Assembly: GCA_013398955.1 (NCBI GenBank)
Contig: VWPU01023972.1
Location: 1-64,000 of the forward strand
Reading direction: 5' to 3'
Source of the DNA: Callaeas wilsoni
Taxonomy: Eukaryota; Chordata; Aves; Passeriformes; Callaeidae
DNA: 64,000 nucleotides
The translations under genes were made by a program, and so were the position numbers. Shown piece by piece: positions 51,275 to 64,000 of the stretch (position 1 is the first letter of the stretch; each line of letters opens with the position of its first letter). Under the pieces are notes generated by a model. The model saw nothing but the letters and a program-made list of their open reading frames with translations, had not been told where the DNA came from and did no database searches.

Positions 51275-54200
51275 ATTTAAGAAAAAAACACTGGCAGTAG
51301 AACAAAACCTCTTTCCATTACAAGAACTTATCTTTTTAATGCTCTATCAGTGTTTTATTATTATTTCGGTGCTTGACATCTTCCAAAAGCATTAAAAAGT
51401 TCTTGAGAGGTCTTACAGCTTTACAGTGTATTCTCTGGTGCCAATTTTGATCACAATCTAGCTGAAGATAAGTTTAATGAACACTACAAAAATAAAGGCC
51501 TTTCATAAGTGATCAAGTGATTTGAAGAAGCAAAAGAGTACTTTAAAAGCGTTTCTCACTTTAAAGCTCTCTTTTAAAAATGTGTAGAGTACACATCTCT
51601 GTTGAGGATAACAGAAATTCATCTGGAACTTAGGGAGTATTTATTTCAAATGATGGTAGACAAGTATCAGAAATAGAGGACATTATTAACTTGCAAAAAC
51701 CACTTTCAGAACAAGGACTATAAAATGTCATCTTTTCCCCATCTTGTGGAAATCTATTTAGAACTAGAGAAATACAGACAGACATTAGATTTAGTGACGG
51801 TGAGTGAATAATAAAGTCATCTGCTACTCTAAATAACAGTAAAAAGATTATTCAGAGTTAGTTACAGAAGATATTCCTAAAAAATTCTTATCACTTATGT
51901 TATTTAAACTTTCTTACATATCAATTAGTTTGAAATAATAAGTCTTTAGGCTATCCATTAATTGCGGCACTGTCGGCACGATCTGTATTTAAAATTATGC
52001 AATGAAAATTAAGCTGAAGCACCAAGCTGTCTTGGCTAACAAAAAAGATTTCCTCAGCCCTTCGGATAGAGAAGGAGAGATAATGGGGGCACTGAATCCA
52101 CAGGAGAACTCCTTCTCAGTTTACAATTCTCTCCTGTCACAGGTCGACACAGGCCGCGGAAGCCGCAAGCTTAAGAGTGCCCATGTTTAACTCGCAGCGT
52201 TGCTTTTCCAGTGCATCCATTTTCCGATCGATCGGCACGGCTGCTCTCAAGCAAAAGGGAAAAGAGCTCCCGTGATTAATGCAAAGGAAAGGCAGCAACA
52301 TACAGAACCTGGAGGAGAGCTGCTTCAGGAGATTCTGCACAGGATAATTACAAACGCAACGGATGGGGAATTTAAATTGTGAAGTTACTCCTTCAGAAGT
52401 CAGGAGGAGGCTGGTTGCAGAGGAATATCTGGTCCATACATCAGGAGAAGACACCAATTTTAATTTCTCCTGCTGTTATGGCTCAAGGCTCTCCAAGAAG
52501 CCTCCAACCCACGCTTTTAAGTCTTCCTGTCTTTGCAGAGCAGATCTAAGGACAACGGAACATCTCTTGTCTGGTCATGTTTTGCTTCACGGATACACTG
52601 AAGCTACACTTTGGCATTTGTCCCGTTCGGGCTGTTTCCTGCTGCCACCTGTCAGAGGCACAGCAGGGACTGCCACGCCTGGCACAGCAGCACTGACCAA
52701 GGGAAGGGGGTTACTTTAAGGAGTGCAGCCATTCCTTGGTAGGTGTTGTTTTCCCAAATCCTCCGTGCCTGCAGTGCCGATGAGCCAAAGATAACACTCA
52801 GCTGGCTCAAACAGGTATTGGGAATGGCACCTTCCTGCCACAGAAATTAGAATAAAAGCAGCTGAAACACTCTGATGGAGGGGACCATACCTGGGAGAGA
52901 GACTTCTTTAAATCGGACCAGCCACTGCACCTCACTCCCTGTCAGCCTCTGCCTGCTCCACCAGCAGTTCCCTGTCTCCTGCATCCTATGGTTAATTGTA
53001 CTTCTAAATAAGGAAAGGCAGAGCATCCTCCTACTCATATTAATGAGCTATAGGGAGGAAACAAGGGTGAATACTGAGTCAATCCTCTTGTGACAGGTCT
53101 GTGTGCTTGTGGATGCATATACACACACATAAAAAAGGGAAGACATCTGAATATTTTAAGTACATCAATATAATGACTCCACTGGCATAAACACGGGTTT
53201 TGTGGGGGAAAAACCATGTTACTGAAATATTCCTACAAAAGATGCAGTTTGTTCAGGGAGGACAGGTACAAAGAGGATCTTTGGTGAGATATTTATCAAA
53301 GATCTGTATTTTTCGTGTGATCTCCAGCGTACTGTGGAGAGGGACCTGCTCAGGGTCTCTGGGCAATGATAGAATTGGACATGAAAACACACAGTGTCAT
53401 GGTGGGCACCTCTGGCAGATGACTGGGTGATGAAGCTTTACTTGTGGTGAAGCCCAGAAAACTTTTCAAAAAGGAATTCAGGAGGGCACAGAATATTTCA
53501 ACTTCTGAGCAGGCAACATCCATATTTACAATCTGTCCTCTTTACTGGTGACTGGATGGAAAAACAGACACCTCTTCCCATAAAGGATGTGGACGTGCGA
53601 GCAGGCTTACTGCTGTTCCACATTGTATCAATTCCTGCAGTAGCCAACAGAGAGGATCCTGGCCTATGTAAATCCTCAAACATGGTTTATATCACTGAAT
53701 TAAATCTGCTTATGAGTTGCAACCATTACATGGCAGCTGATATTACAAGAAATTAACTCCAGTCTTAAAAAAACCACATCACTTCAAAAGTAAAAAAAGC
53801 TAAGTAATAATTTAAAAATTGGAATTCATTTTCAACCAATTAGTGTTTTCAAGTGGGAGCTGCAGTAGCGCCTGTCTGAATACAAATGGGAATGAAGGGT
53901 ACTCCAGGCCAAGAGGAGGCGTTAACACTGACATGGAACTGGGGAGAAGTCACTGCAGAATTTATTCCTTTATGGCATGGAAAGCACGAGCCCCTGCTTG
54001 GAATTACAATGATCCCCTGACAGAAAGACCGACAGTGAGTTATCATTCCCAGGAGCTCCTACAGTTTCCATGCTTCTTGGCATTACAGGCTGGTCTCTCC
54101 CACCTCCAGCAGCATCCAGGCTATGTGGTGTAAGCTGGATTTTAGTAAAAATAACAGGGAAATATTTAATTGCTGCAAGACAATCCCATGAGGAATACTG

Positions 54201-57200
54201 ATTTCTGAAACTCGACCTCTGCTCTGGAAACTGAACCTGCAAAAATTTCATCAGAAAGGAGCATTCTGAGAGCAGAAATACTACACTGAGATCTCACTGA
54301 CCTATACAACACCCTGCAGAATAAACCTGATCCAAACAGGCACTTCCACATCTACTAACAGAAATAATTCCAAGGAGGACCACAGATGAGCGACTGTAAG
54401 CTATTTCTCGAAATGCTAGCTTTCAGTATCAGCAGGCTGTGAAATAATTTACCCTGTAAGCTCCACACCATATGTTTTATTCAGGCATCAACACCTATTT
54501 TGTGAAAATAAAGCTGTCAGGATGAGAGGCACCACGGTGCAGTATCATTCCCACAGGCCATGCAGTAGCTGAACCTGGAGGCTGAAGTTGCACGGTGCAG
54601 AATTCTGGATGCGTGCAACAGCTGTCAAAAGAGTTACAAAATTCCAGCTTTAGGAAAAAGGACAGCTTGATCCTAGACAACACTTGCATATGGCTGAAGC
54701 CTCACTGAAAAACTCTCTCGTGCACTTAAGTGTCCATTTGAAACACAGCTTAAAGGATGAGAAAAGTGCAGCAGTAGCTTTTAGGTCTTACTTTTTAGAG
54801 TTCTTAAGAGCTATTCCTATCCAGCAAAAACATCCTTGTGCAAAACCCACTTCGCAGAGAATGAAACAAGGCTGTGGGCTCAGACCAGACTTGCAAGTCT
54901 ACATTCTTTTCTTTCTGTATCAAAATTTTATCTTAGGTTTCTACTGCTGACAAACAAAACTGTGAACTACCTGGGAGTTCTTCCTGTAGCTGTCTAACAT
55001 TTAGTCACTAGAGGATTCAAACAGCTCCTGATAGAAGCTGTAATTTAGGCAATTTCTCTATATTTCTGCATAGCTATTATCGTGGCTTAGAAGGATTCTG
55101 TGCCTCTCCTGCACAGAAATATTCTCTGAGGTGATCAGTTTTGTTCAGTCCAAAGCCAGTGGTTTACTCCACCAGAGTAGGAGCTGAGATATTCCTTTCT
55201 GTCCTGCAGGAAAAACAGACTCTCTCCTTCTGCTCTGTCTACCCTTCCCTATCCCGGTCCTTCAGAGCATCCCAAATGCCTTGTCCTGCAGATGCAGCAG
55301 TAAGAGCAGAAAGGGGTGAAAACAAATGTTTCTTCACATCACATTATTCTCATATTTGCTTTAGTGTGATGGATTCCTTCACTCCATTTTGGTGCTCCCT
55401 GAGTACTTGGTGCCAATCCATTTTGTTTCCCAGTTTTCATGCATGGGTAGGGTGCACTGAATGGCAATTCCACCATGCACAGCTTCTCCTAATACCACTC
55501 TTTACACAGTCTATGAGGCTGAAGTTCTGAGAGCAGGATGAAGCCAAGGAAAGAGTAACTCCAGTGGTGTAATGAGTACTTACTTCTCACTGGAGAAGGT
55601 TTTTCTCTGGGGTCTGATTTCCTTTTAACTGTGCAGGAGCAGCTGGATTTGCCTGGGTTCCCAGCATCGTCCCAAAATATCCTAACTTGACCCAGGCAGG
55701 TGATAGGAGGTTGGCCTCATATTATTTAAAATGTAAGTGATGTATGACAAGAACAGAGCTAAAACAAGCTCTGTTTTTTTCAAATGCTCAGTAAGCTGTT
55801 TCGAGGCAGCTCATCTCTACTCCCATCCTCCTGCTTTTCAGGAAAGGAAGACAGCACATCCCTCAGGACCAGAAATCAATATTCTCCTGTCACTTAAACA
55901 CAAACAACAAAGAAATCCCAGTCCTCTAGTGAGCAATTGCCAGTTTAATCTTGCCATCTTCAGTAAGTCACTCCTTTGAATACTGTGGAGGTGCCAACAT
56001 ATTCATTATGGGCTCTGCTTTCTTTTGTCACAACCACTGTGCTCAGGAAACACACGTTTAGTTCCCTTGCCTGTGTCCAAGAGGAAAACAGCACTCGTGA
56101 AATCAAGGCCCCACCTCACATTTTTAATCTCTAACCCTGCCACAATAAGATAGCTAAACAATATTTGCAATGGTGTTATTTTTAACAAGCATTTGAGAAA
56201 AATGTTCACTTATTATGCAACAGTAAAAACCTTTAAATAAACTGTGAGCACGTAATGATGTGAATCGATACACGAGGAATATGTTGGGGACTTTGTGAGC
56301 AGAGGCAGGTGATTCACAGCAAAAAAAGCCTGAAAAACCAAGTTATATTCACTTCATAAATCAAACTTGGCCCTTGCCTTTCTGTAAAGCACAGGACTCA
56401 ATCTGTATTGTGGAAGGCACAGATCAAATACCCAGAGTTGGTTCCTTCTTCCTTGCCAGTGCATGTCCATAGAAAGGGACATTTTTTAAGTATTTAAAAA
56501 ACCCAGACAGGCTAAGAGAACAATACAGCCCTCACTGAGAACCATGGAAGTTCTCTCCCCAAACAAGCAAAGCATATCAAAGCAGTCCAGAAGAAAGCAG
56601 TAGAAGGCAAAACAGTAAATAAAAATACAAAGCAAGCAGGATCCCCTGATTTAGTGACAAAATTGTGTGGTTTATTGCTACCCCCTTGACGGTGAAAGCC
56701 CAAGCCCTCCTGGCATGTGTGTGTTTGCAGGAGGACACAGGAAGTTTGCTTATACATAATCACATCTGACAGCAAACACACCTGAAATAATACTTCATTC
56801 CATCACCAACTTGTCATCATTAGCCCTTCCATAAAGCAATGAGGAAAACTCCCTTACTTTAATCTACTTTCATCTCTTCTCCAGGCTTTGCCTGCCTTTC
56901 CTCAGTTGTCTTCTGTTCTCCTCCTCCCTGAAAAACTCATTCTCTTACCTTTAAATCTTCCCCTTTAGGCTTCACTAATCCTGTTTTACTGATCCACATT
57001 CATCAATTCTTTCTCTTTGTACCCCAATTCTTCCTTCTGCTGTGATGCCCTGGTTAATCCCTTCTTTATCCCGTACTCTGGTGTCCCAGATGACAAATCC
57101 TTAATTTATCTACTTGGTAAGCTTAATCTTCAGAGGTACCCAGAATTCCTACCTTCAACACCTTTCCCCACCTCCCACTTCTACATTCAGGTGTTCTCAA

Positions 57201-60200
57201 TTCCTACCCCCGCATTAATCAATCTTCTTTACCTCTTCAGAGAGAAATTTCACAGTGCCTGGTGTTCCGATCCGAGAGTACTGCAGCTACTGTGAGCAGA
57301 GAACAGAGGATATTCCCATGACCCAAAGGGCTGTGGCAAGAAAGCTGGGACAATCATGCTGTTACACACAGCCCCTGATGGCTGCACTGAGGTGGGGCAG
57401 AAGCAGCAATAAATAAAACAGGCAGGGAGACGATGGGGTGGGGTATGATCCGAAGAAGGCACACATCGCTTTTGCGGTACCGAAGGGATGTAATGGTCAG
57501 TGGCAGCTCATGTTATGCAGCTAGCAGGTAATAATCCGGGCTAGAATTGCTCAAAGATTTCAGAAAAACCACCAGGCAGTAAATTGTGGATGATCCTGAC
57601 TTGGTTTTGACATGTAAAATGAAAACAACATCAGCATTACTAGATAAAAAGGGGAATTTTTCACTCACTTTCACTATAGTCTCATATTCCATTTCTACTT
57701 CTGTTTTTCCTCTACTTCTTGTTCTTCTATGCTCTTTAAAACAAAACCAAGGATCATTTCAATTTGAGGTGATTAACAATTACTCTAAGCTGAAATGACA
57801 ATTCTGTGCATTACAGTAAAGCAACATCTCTTTAATCTATGCACTTAATGAAAAACAAAAGATTACTTCATGCTTCTGTGTGCCGGCTCATTAATATTTG
57901 ACTAGGTACATGTTAGTCAGAGAAACAGTCTATTTATCACAACCTGTCACTCCATGCTACAAGAGGACAATATTTCAACTGTGTTGTGAGGGAGATCCAG
58001 CTTTAGTTGAAGTTGCAGCTTACGCAGGTTGCAAGAAGTGTCACTTTTTTTCTGGGAAAGGGAAGGAAGCGTGTCTGAAGGGAAAAATGAGCATCAGCCA
58101 TGCCACCTGAAGTATGTGCTGGAAGAGATACCCCTGGCCTTAGACTGCAGTCACGCCTAATGTCATGAACTCAGGGCAGTTTGGATGGAAAACCTCCAAG
58201 GACATCCCCAAGTGCTTACAGGAGTGGTGCTGCTCCAGCCTATTCCCTTGGAGTCAGTCTTGCGGGAATGCCCGAGCAGGAAATGTGAGGGACACGCTGC
58301 TCTCGGACGTGTTACCACTGCTCTCTCACCTTTGTCTCGAGCTGGTGTTTATCTCTGGAGCTGAAACTTGTGTTTGGCAGTTCAAGGAGCAGCAGGATTG
58401 TCAGATTGTCCCGAAGCCCCTGATGTGCTGCGAGCTGCTCGGAGCCGACTCCCTGGGACAGCATCACGCACCACTCTGAGCACCCTGAACTCAAACTCTC
58501 TCTCTCGGAGAGGTCTGAGGTCTGGAGCAGAGAAGTCCTGAAGGTAATCCAGCAGCAACCAAAAAGACATACATTTGTTCCTTAGTTTTTGCACTTACTA
58601 GAAGATGGCTGGAAATTACAGCCAGGAAGTGAAAAAATGGGTGACTTTTTGGTTGTTGCTAAGGGCAGTCCTTAAATAGCACTGCCCTGCCATTTTCAAG
58701 TGGCTGCAGCATGTTCCCTTGTCTGTTGTGTTAAATTATTGTGGTAACCGTCTCGTCTTACTCTAAAATCAGTGTTATTTCAGCATTAAGTGATTTACTG
58801 CTCCACAGGGTAGCAATTGCATGAATCTATCACTGATCTTGGTTCTGTTTGCAGGAGTTAAATCACAGCTCTGTCATGACAGGGATGGTGCCACCAAAAC
58901 CTTGACGCTTCCCACATCATATACTTTACACTTTATCGTGTATTCTGGACAGTATTGTATCTGCATTGTCTGGGAGCCAGAGCTGCAGTGGCATCCCCTG
59001 TCACACACAGGTGACATGCAGGTGACAGCCAGCCATGGAATAATTGCATGTGAGCTCACTGAGGTAACCTGTGCTTTGTCTTAGGTGTCAGGTTTGTTAT
59101 GAATGAAACTGAAAATGGAAACCTTTAAAAAGAAATAGAAACAGACAGTAACACAAAATAGAGCTTCTCATATGTAAAGATGAAATAGCTTAAAAACCGA
59201 GCTGGTACTTTTAATATTTGTTACAAACATTTCCTCTCAAAGTATTTTCTTAAACTGAATACAATTATTGAGTCACTTCCTTGGTAATAGGTGAAGAAGC
59301 AGAACAATGTGTCTGAGCACTGTGCCCTCATTTCATTTCCATGCAGATTCATAAATGCCTTCTAATTGAGTCACAATGCAGGCAGAAAATACCATTAGCT
59401 AACAACTGGCTGGATTTGATTGAAATTCCGTGGAAGGGAACCTACGCCACCTTCTTATGTTGCGCTGCAGCAAGTGAATGAAGCGGATTTTATTTATTTT
59501 CTCCTCGAAGTCTTTCTCACCGTGGCAGCAGTGGGGCTGTAAAGCTACGGCATTAACACTGACACAAATGGCGTTAGGAGATACACGTGGGGCATAAGAT
59601 GCTCAGGAAATGGGTGCCAGTGGCTCTGGCAGCTTGCACCATCTTGACATGCAAAATGAACCTAAAACATTAGCTGAGGAAGCAGAAGGTGACAGTTTGT
59701 AGCAGAAAAAAACGTAGCAGCAAGAAGGTGAAATGTAAAGTGAAATAAGAAAGCTACTTTGTTTTGCATAGTTCCTTATCACTTCTCCTAATGCACTTCA
59801 TTTTTCTGCCCCTTTGATCTATGTACTTCACTGGTTCTGTGCTCCCACTGACAGACAAATCAGATAAAGCAACTCACAGAAAATCGGCAATTTTTACAAA
59901 ATTACACGTAAGTTTGCAGCACACAAACATTTTGTTGCTGGGGATGTTGGCCTAGTTACTTCAGTGAGGTTTGTAGCTGCTGAAAGCAGGTTAAAATTTG
60001 ATTAAAAATTCCCTTAAAACCAGACTTGGAGAACAGTACTAAGCATCCTCTTGCTCAATTCCTTAGTCTGTGCAACATTAATACTTCTCCTTTCTTTTGG
60101 CACCGTTTTTAGCCAGCCTTCCCGTTAAAGGGCACATTTTGGTTTGGGAAGAGGTGCATGTACTTTGTGTGCAGGTGTGTGTTGTGCTCACACACCAGGA

Positions 60201-60712
60201 TTTGGGTGTGCAAAGGAGGCACACGTTTGCCAATATCCAGACTTTACCTACCTGCAGGATGAACATCAGAAATAAGTAAGCATTTCAACAAAAGCGACAT
60301 TCAAAAATGGTAACAAAGCCCCCTCTACTTAATCAAACCGAGGATTTTCCCCTGGATTATTTATCAAAACACAGTCCACAGAAAGTAACAGAGATATCTG
60401 GGTAGCATGAATTCCACAGGCAGAGGAGATTACAGGGTTACCAGACACAAGCACTTAGCTGTGAGTAGGGTAGGCACCACTCAAAACCTCTGTATTTTAT
60501 TGAGCTTTTAACAATATAGTCCATGCACGTGTCCCACTGGGATGCTCCTGACCCAAATGGTGGCAGTGCAGCAGACATATATCAGATATTTACCACAGGG
60601 GTGCTCACTAGCTTGGGAGCTCCAGGCATGGCCTTGCAGAGTAAGAAAGAGAAAGTCAGAGGGAACACAAGGATTAAAACAAACACACTGAATTTCAGGC
60701 TCGTTTCTGTTC

Positions 60713-60730
60713 TGATGGTCATGACCATCA
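60713..60730. repeat. Perfect 18-bp palindrome
   Basis: TGATGGTCATGACCATCA is its own reverse complement. It lies in the inferred PLCB1 intron. A symmetric site of this kind could bind a dimeric transcription factor; the half-site TGACC or GGTCA resembles nuclear-receptor half-sites in an everted or inverted overlap. That is only a suggestion. Confidence 0.85.
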
Positions 60731-63700
60731 AAATTGCCTGGTTTTGAAAATGCCTGAGCAACTTCTTGATTCCAGTGTGAGCAGAATCTTTCTGTTTCTA
60801 CAGACATTGCATTAAGCAGCTCTTTGTGAAATCTCTAACACAGAGGCAATAAAACACAGAAAATACGTACACTTTCCCAAATCATAAAGCAGCCAAATAT
60901 CTGTTGCTTTTATTAGTGCTGAGACAACATTTTAGGGAAGACACACACAGAAACCAGACTGCAGAAGAACACTGATGACAGGGAGGAGTGTTAAAACTAT
61001 CTGCTATTCGCAGTCACTGTCTGCCTAAGGCTGGTTTCCCAGAGGCTTTCTGGAGACACCAGGAAGTCCAAAAATCAATCCAGTGCAACTTTAAGCTTTT
61101 AAAATACTGAAGTTGAATATAATCTGGTTTATCTGATGGTCCTGGATGTGTCCTCACCTGCGCAAAGGGCCACAAAAAAAGCTGTACTTTGTATTTCTGG
61201 TTTCTAAGCTGTCATAAAAAGCTGTGTTCTCAGTTATTGTGCCATTACTATAAAGAACTACTGCCACGATTAGCCAGGATTTCTCTTCTTGCTGGCACAC
61301 AGAAATGGGGCAGAGAATCTTGTCAGTCCCCACAATAAATTGTGCTGATCCAGTCAACTCTTGTTAACGTGACTGTTCTTCACAATTATCCATTACGAAC
61401 CTTTAAAACCACAATGAAGAAATGTGTATCAGGGAGAAGAAAAAGGGAATAGTGCTTATCCACAGCAGCTGCCTCACAGCACACGGTTTAGTTCCCTCTA
61501 TAATTCACACACCTCTCAGCAGTTCAGGGAGTCACACGTGGTGCTGCTGGCTCTGCCGTTGGCAGACACCTACAGGGTTTTCTGAGACCACAGAAAAGCC
61601 ACCACGCTACAGAGAGCAGGAAAGATTTGTAAGAGCAGTTTGAGGGGAAATGGAAGAGAAGTTTTAAGCAATGGTACAATCAAAGTGACCTGAGGTTTTT
61701 AGAAATGAAACATTCCTGCCTAGCGCCTTCTCCTTTTTCCACACTATATTGCTCTTACCGTGGGTCCAGCTATCTGAAGGATACCTCTTCTCTGGGGGCA
61801 ACTCTTCTGAAACTCTGGCCAGCTCAAGGAGAAGCGAGCAGTGCTCACTGGCCACTAAACTGGGGGAAAACCCAAGCCCTGTGGAAAACAGCACATTTTC
61901 TCCAATAGACCGAGCAAAACTTTCTTGCTCTTTATGGACGCAGCCCTGGCCTAAATTCCTAAGCCATGACTCCTTTTCAAACTTTGTTTCCAGCTGTGTT
62001 GTGTTGTGTAGAGTTCATCTTCAATATAATGTGCCAGATGTGCTTTAGGCTCTTTTTCTGTAGGTATCTACTAACAGAAGATGAACTGCCAAACCGAGAA
62101 AACAGAAAAGCCAGGGGCAGGGGATGTGCTTTCCCATGGGTGTCATCTACAGCAGGGTGGCACAAACAGACACTTAGGACAAAATCTACCTCATGGCAAC
62201 ACAAAAACAGTACAAAAACATTTAAGGCAGCAACTTGTATTCATATTTTGCAAGCTGTGAAATCCAGTTATATTCTCATCTTCCCTGGACCAGAAAAGAT
62301 CCTTCACATCCCTGTCACAGAGACAACACAGATCTAGGTTTGTTTATCAACTGATCCAAGACTGACTATGCAGTAGGCAGAGGAAGAAATGCAAGAGGAA
62401 GAGCTTGGTCTTGGCTTTGATCTCACTCAGCGAAACAGTAAAAAAAATTATTCAGATTAATTCTACTGCATGTCAGTGAAAATCACTGGTTGAACAGCAC
62501 CATGTGTGGAACCCACCTCTGTGCAATTCCACCCCTAAGCAACACACACAGAATCCAACTGCAGCAAGAACACTCTTTAGATGCACTCCAGTTTCTCATC
62601 CTGGGCAAAGGGCATTCCCACTCCTGCTTCATCTTGATTACTTTAGATATAACCTTTTTAAAAAATCAACTATTATACAGCACCTCCTTAAATGCCAGGA
62701 GATTAAGTCAGAATATGCATCTTTCAGCTCAAAACAAAAATCCCAAACCTCAATACAAGGTCCAAGCAGAGCATCACTGAAATTCTATCTGTACAAAACA
62801 TTTTATCACCTTTACCACATGTAGCATAGCATTTACTAACTTGTAAGCTAGACAGAGATCAAGAGAATGGAATTTATTTCTCAGAAGTGTATTTCCATTG
62901 ATAAAATGAATGTTAGACACAGAAAGTCCAATCTGGGACTCATAGCCAGAGTTCGTGTTCCTCTGGTCCAGCAGGAAGAGTTAATGCCCTGTGGCTATGA
63001 GGCCACCAGATATTTGTGAATATCTCATTGCAGGATGTGAACTGAAAGTCTCAAAGGCGTACTCATTTAGGACACTGGTTTACTTCACTGAAGTCAATCT
63101 GAATTTTGCTACTGATACCAGTCAGAACACATTAAAACTTTGCTCCTCATTCCATGAGTGCTTTTGGCACATTGGCTTAGTCTGACAGGTAGCTGAGCAA
63201 CCCCTTTGAATCAGCTACTCATCAAAGGAATAAAAATTACTTTAAAAACTGAAAGAACACGAGGGGAGCCAATATTTCTACAGCTAATCCAGTACAGCAG
63301 GTTGGCAAGGGATTATTTTAGGGCTGTTTTGAAAGCAGGCATTCCAACCTGGTCAACTAAAGGGAATAAAGGAATCAAAGGGACTCAGATCACCACTGGG
63401 AGCAGGCTAAAGAAAGAGAAGCAACATACAGGCATTTTGTATTTTCAGTAGGCAGAAAATTTTTTTTGTTATTTTTCAGTAAGCACTAAAATAAGTGAAG
63501 TCAAGAGTTCTCTCCCTGGCCATGGTGACACGGCCACCAAGAGCTTTAGGAACTACTGACTGCTCCCTTATATGACAATGAAACCTTTTTAGTTGCCCTA
63601 CAATGGCCCTGTTACGGTAAAGCCTGAGTGCCAAGGCTGCCGTGCAGAAAACACTCAGTGTTCCCCAAAACCTGCTTCATCACAGGACAGCACTCAGCTG

Positions 63701-64000
63701 TCTCAGACTTCCTGCAGGAATCTGCATTCCTGAGGACACCTCTCCCCTTGTAAAGCCTCAGAATGTCTAGAGCACACATTCCAATAATCCTTTGATACAG
63801 ATGAAGGCTCTCAATATTTATTGGTAAGCAGTGCTGAATTCTCACTCAGCCTTTTCACTTTGGGTGTTACAAGATATCTATATATGTGTATGTACAAAAG
63901 CATAGCAAGGATCAGGGAGGACCTCTGCCCTCTGAGGTGAACCATAAAATAAAGAGAAATCAGCTTAGCTCCACCTTAAAACCAGCCTTCTGTCCACACA

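Larger units (their letters stand above)
39930..64000 (-). other. PLCB1: Last intron of PLCB1 (partial), no further exon recognised
   Basis: Everything to the right of the terminal exon is interpreted as the final PLCB1 intron, which extends past the window. The mammalian last intron is also very long, so more than 24 kb is plausible. I looked on the minus strand for the penultimate exon and for the short alternative exon that makes the PLCB1b tail, and found neither by eye. Overlapping open frames of 60-147 codons occur throughout without family resemblance. Contents include a CpG-enriched stretch at 43876-44262, another near 52142-52265, a (TCCA)n patch near 40798-40815, a run of nine G at 45144-45152, and short inverted repeats at 51250-51274 and 60713-60730. 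Confidence 0.75.

Noticed and set aside
52137..52457. Minus-strand 106-codon frame in the sense direction of PLCB1, considered as an exon.
   Set aside because: The sequence does not match the PLC-beta C-terminal region and no convincing acceptor or donor pair in the right phase was seen.

Overview
The window looks like vertebrate nuclear DNA, most probably from a bird. One exon can be recognised with confidence: the last coding exon of PLCB1 (phospholipase C beta-1, long 'a' splice form) on the minus strand at 39697-39927. It has a clean splice acceptor, an open frame to a TAA stop, and the conserved end of the PLC-beta C-terminal region. The bird assignment is inference. It rests on compact AT-rich noncoding DNA, almost no recognisable transposons in 64 kb, and only old CR1-type LINE traces. 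No species marker was seen, and another archosaur or reptile is not excluded.

Layout, left to right. Positions 1 to about 360 are the edge of a strong CpG island, probably a promoter. PLCB1 reads leftward, and in amniotes the next gene downstream in the same orientation is PLCB4, so the simplest reading is the 5' end of PLCB4; no PLCB4 coding sequence is visible. About 0.36-36.6 kb is intergenic DNA with no gene I can support. It holds a GTT microsatellite, a 79-bp tandem repeat (11152-11372), a small CpG-dense block (about 32528-32945) and an ancient CR1 3' end (about 33582-33685). About 36.59-39.70 kb is the likely PLCB1 3' UTR, AT-rich, with several minus-strand AATAAA signals, a long imperfect AT/TG hairpin and an unusual GC-rich block just after the stop codon. 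From 39928 to the right edge is interpreted as the final PLCB1 intron, over 24 kb long, with no other exon recognised. It includes a CpG-enriched stretch near 43.9-44.3 kb.

The many open frames of 60-226 codons across the window overlap on both strands and show no family resemblance; I treat them as chance. I found no rRNA, tRNA, CRISPR, intact mobile element or evidence of a new multi-gene system. The interesting points are regulatory or structural details around the PLCB1 3' end, plus CpG clusters and tandem or inverted repeats.
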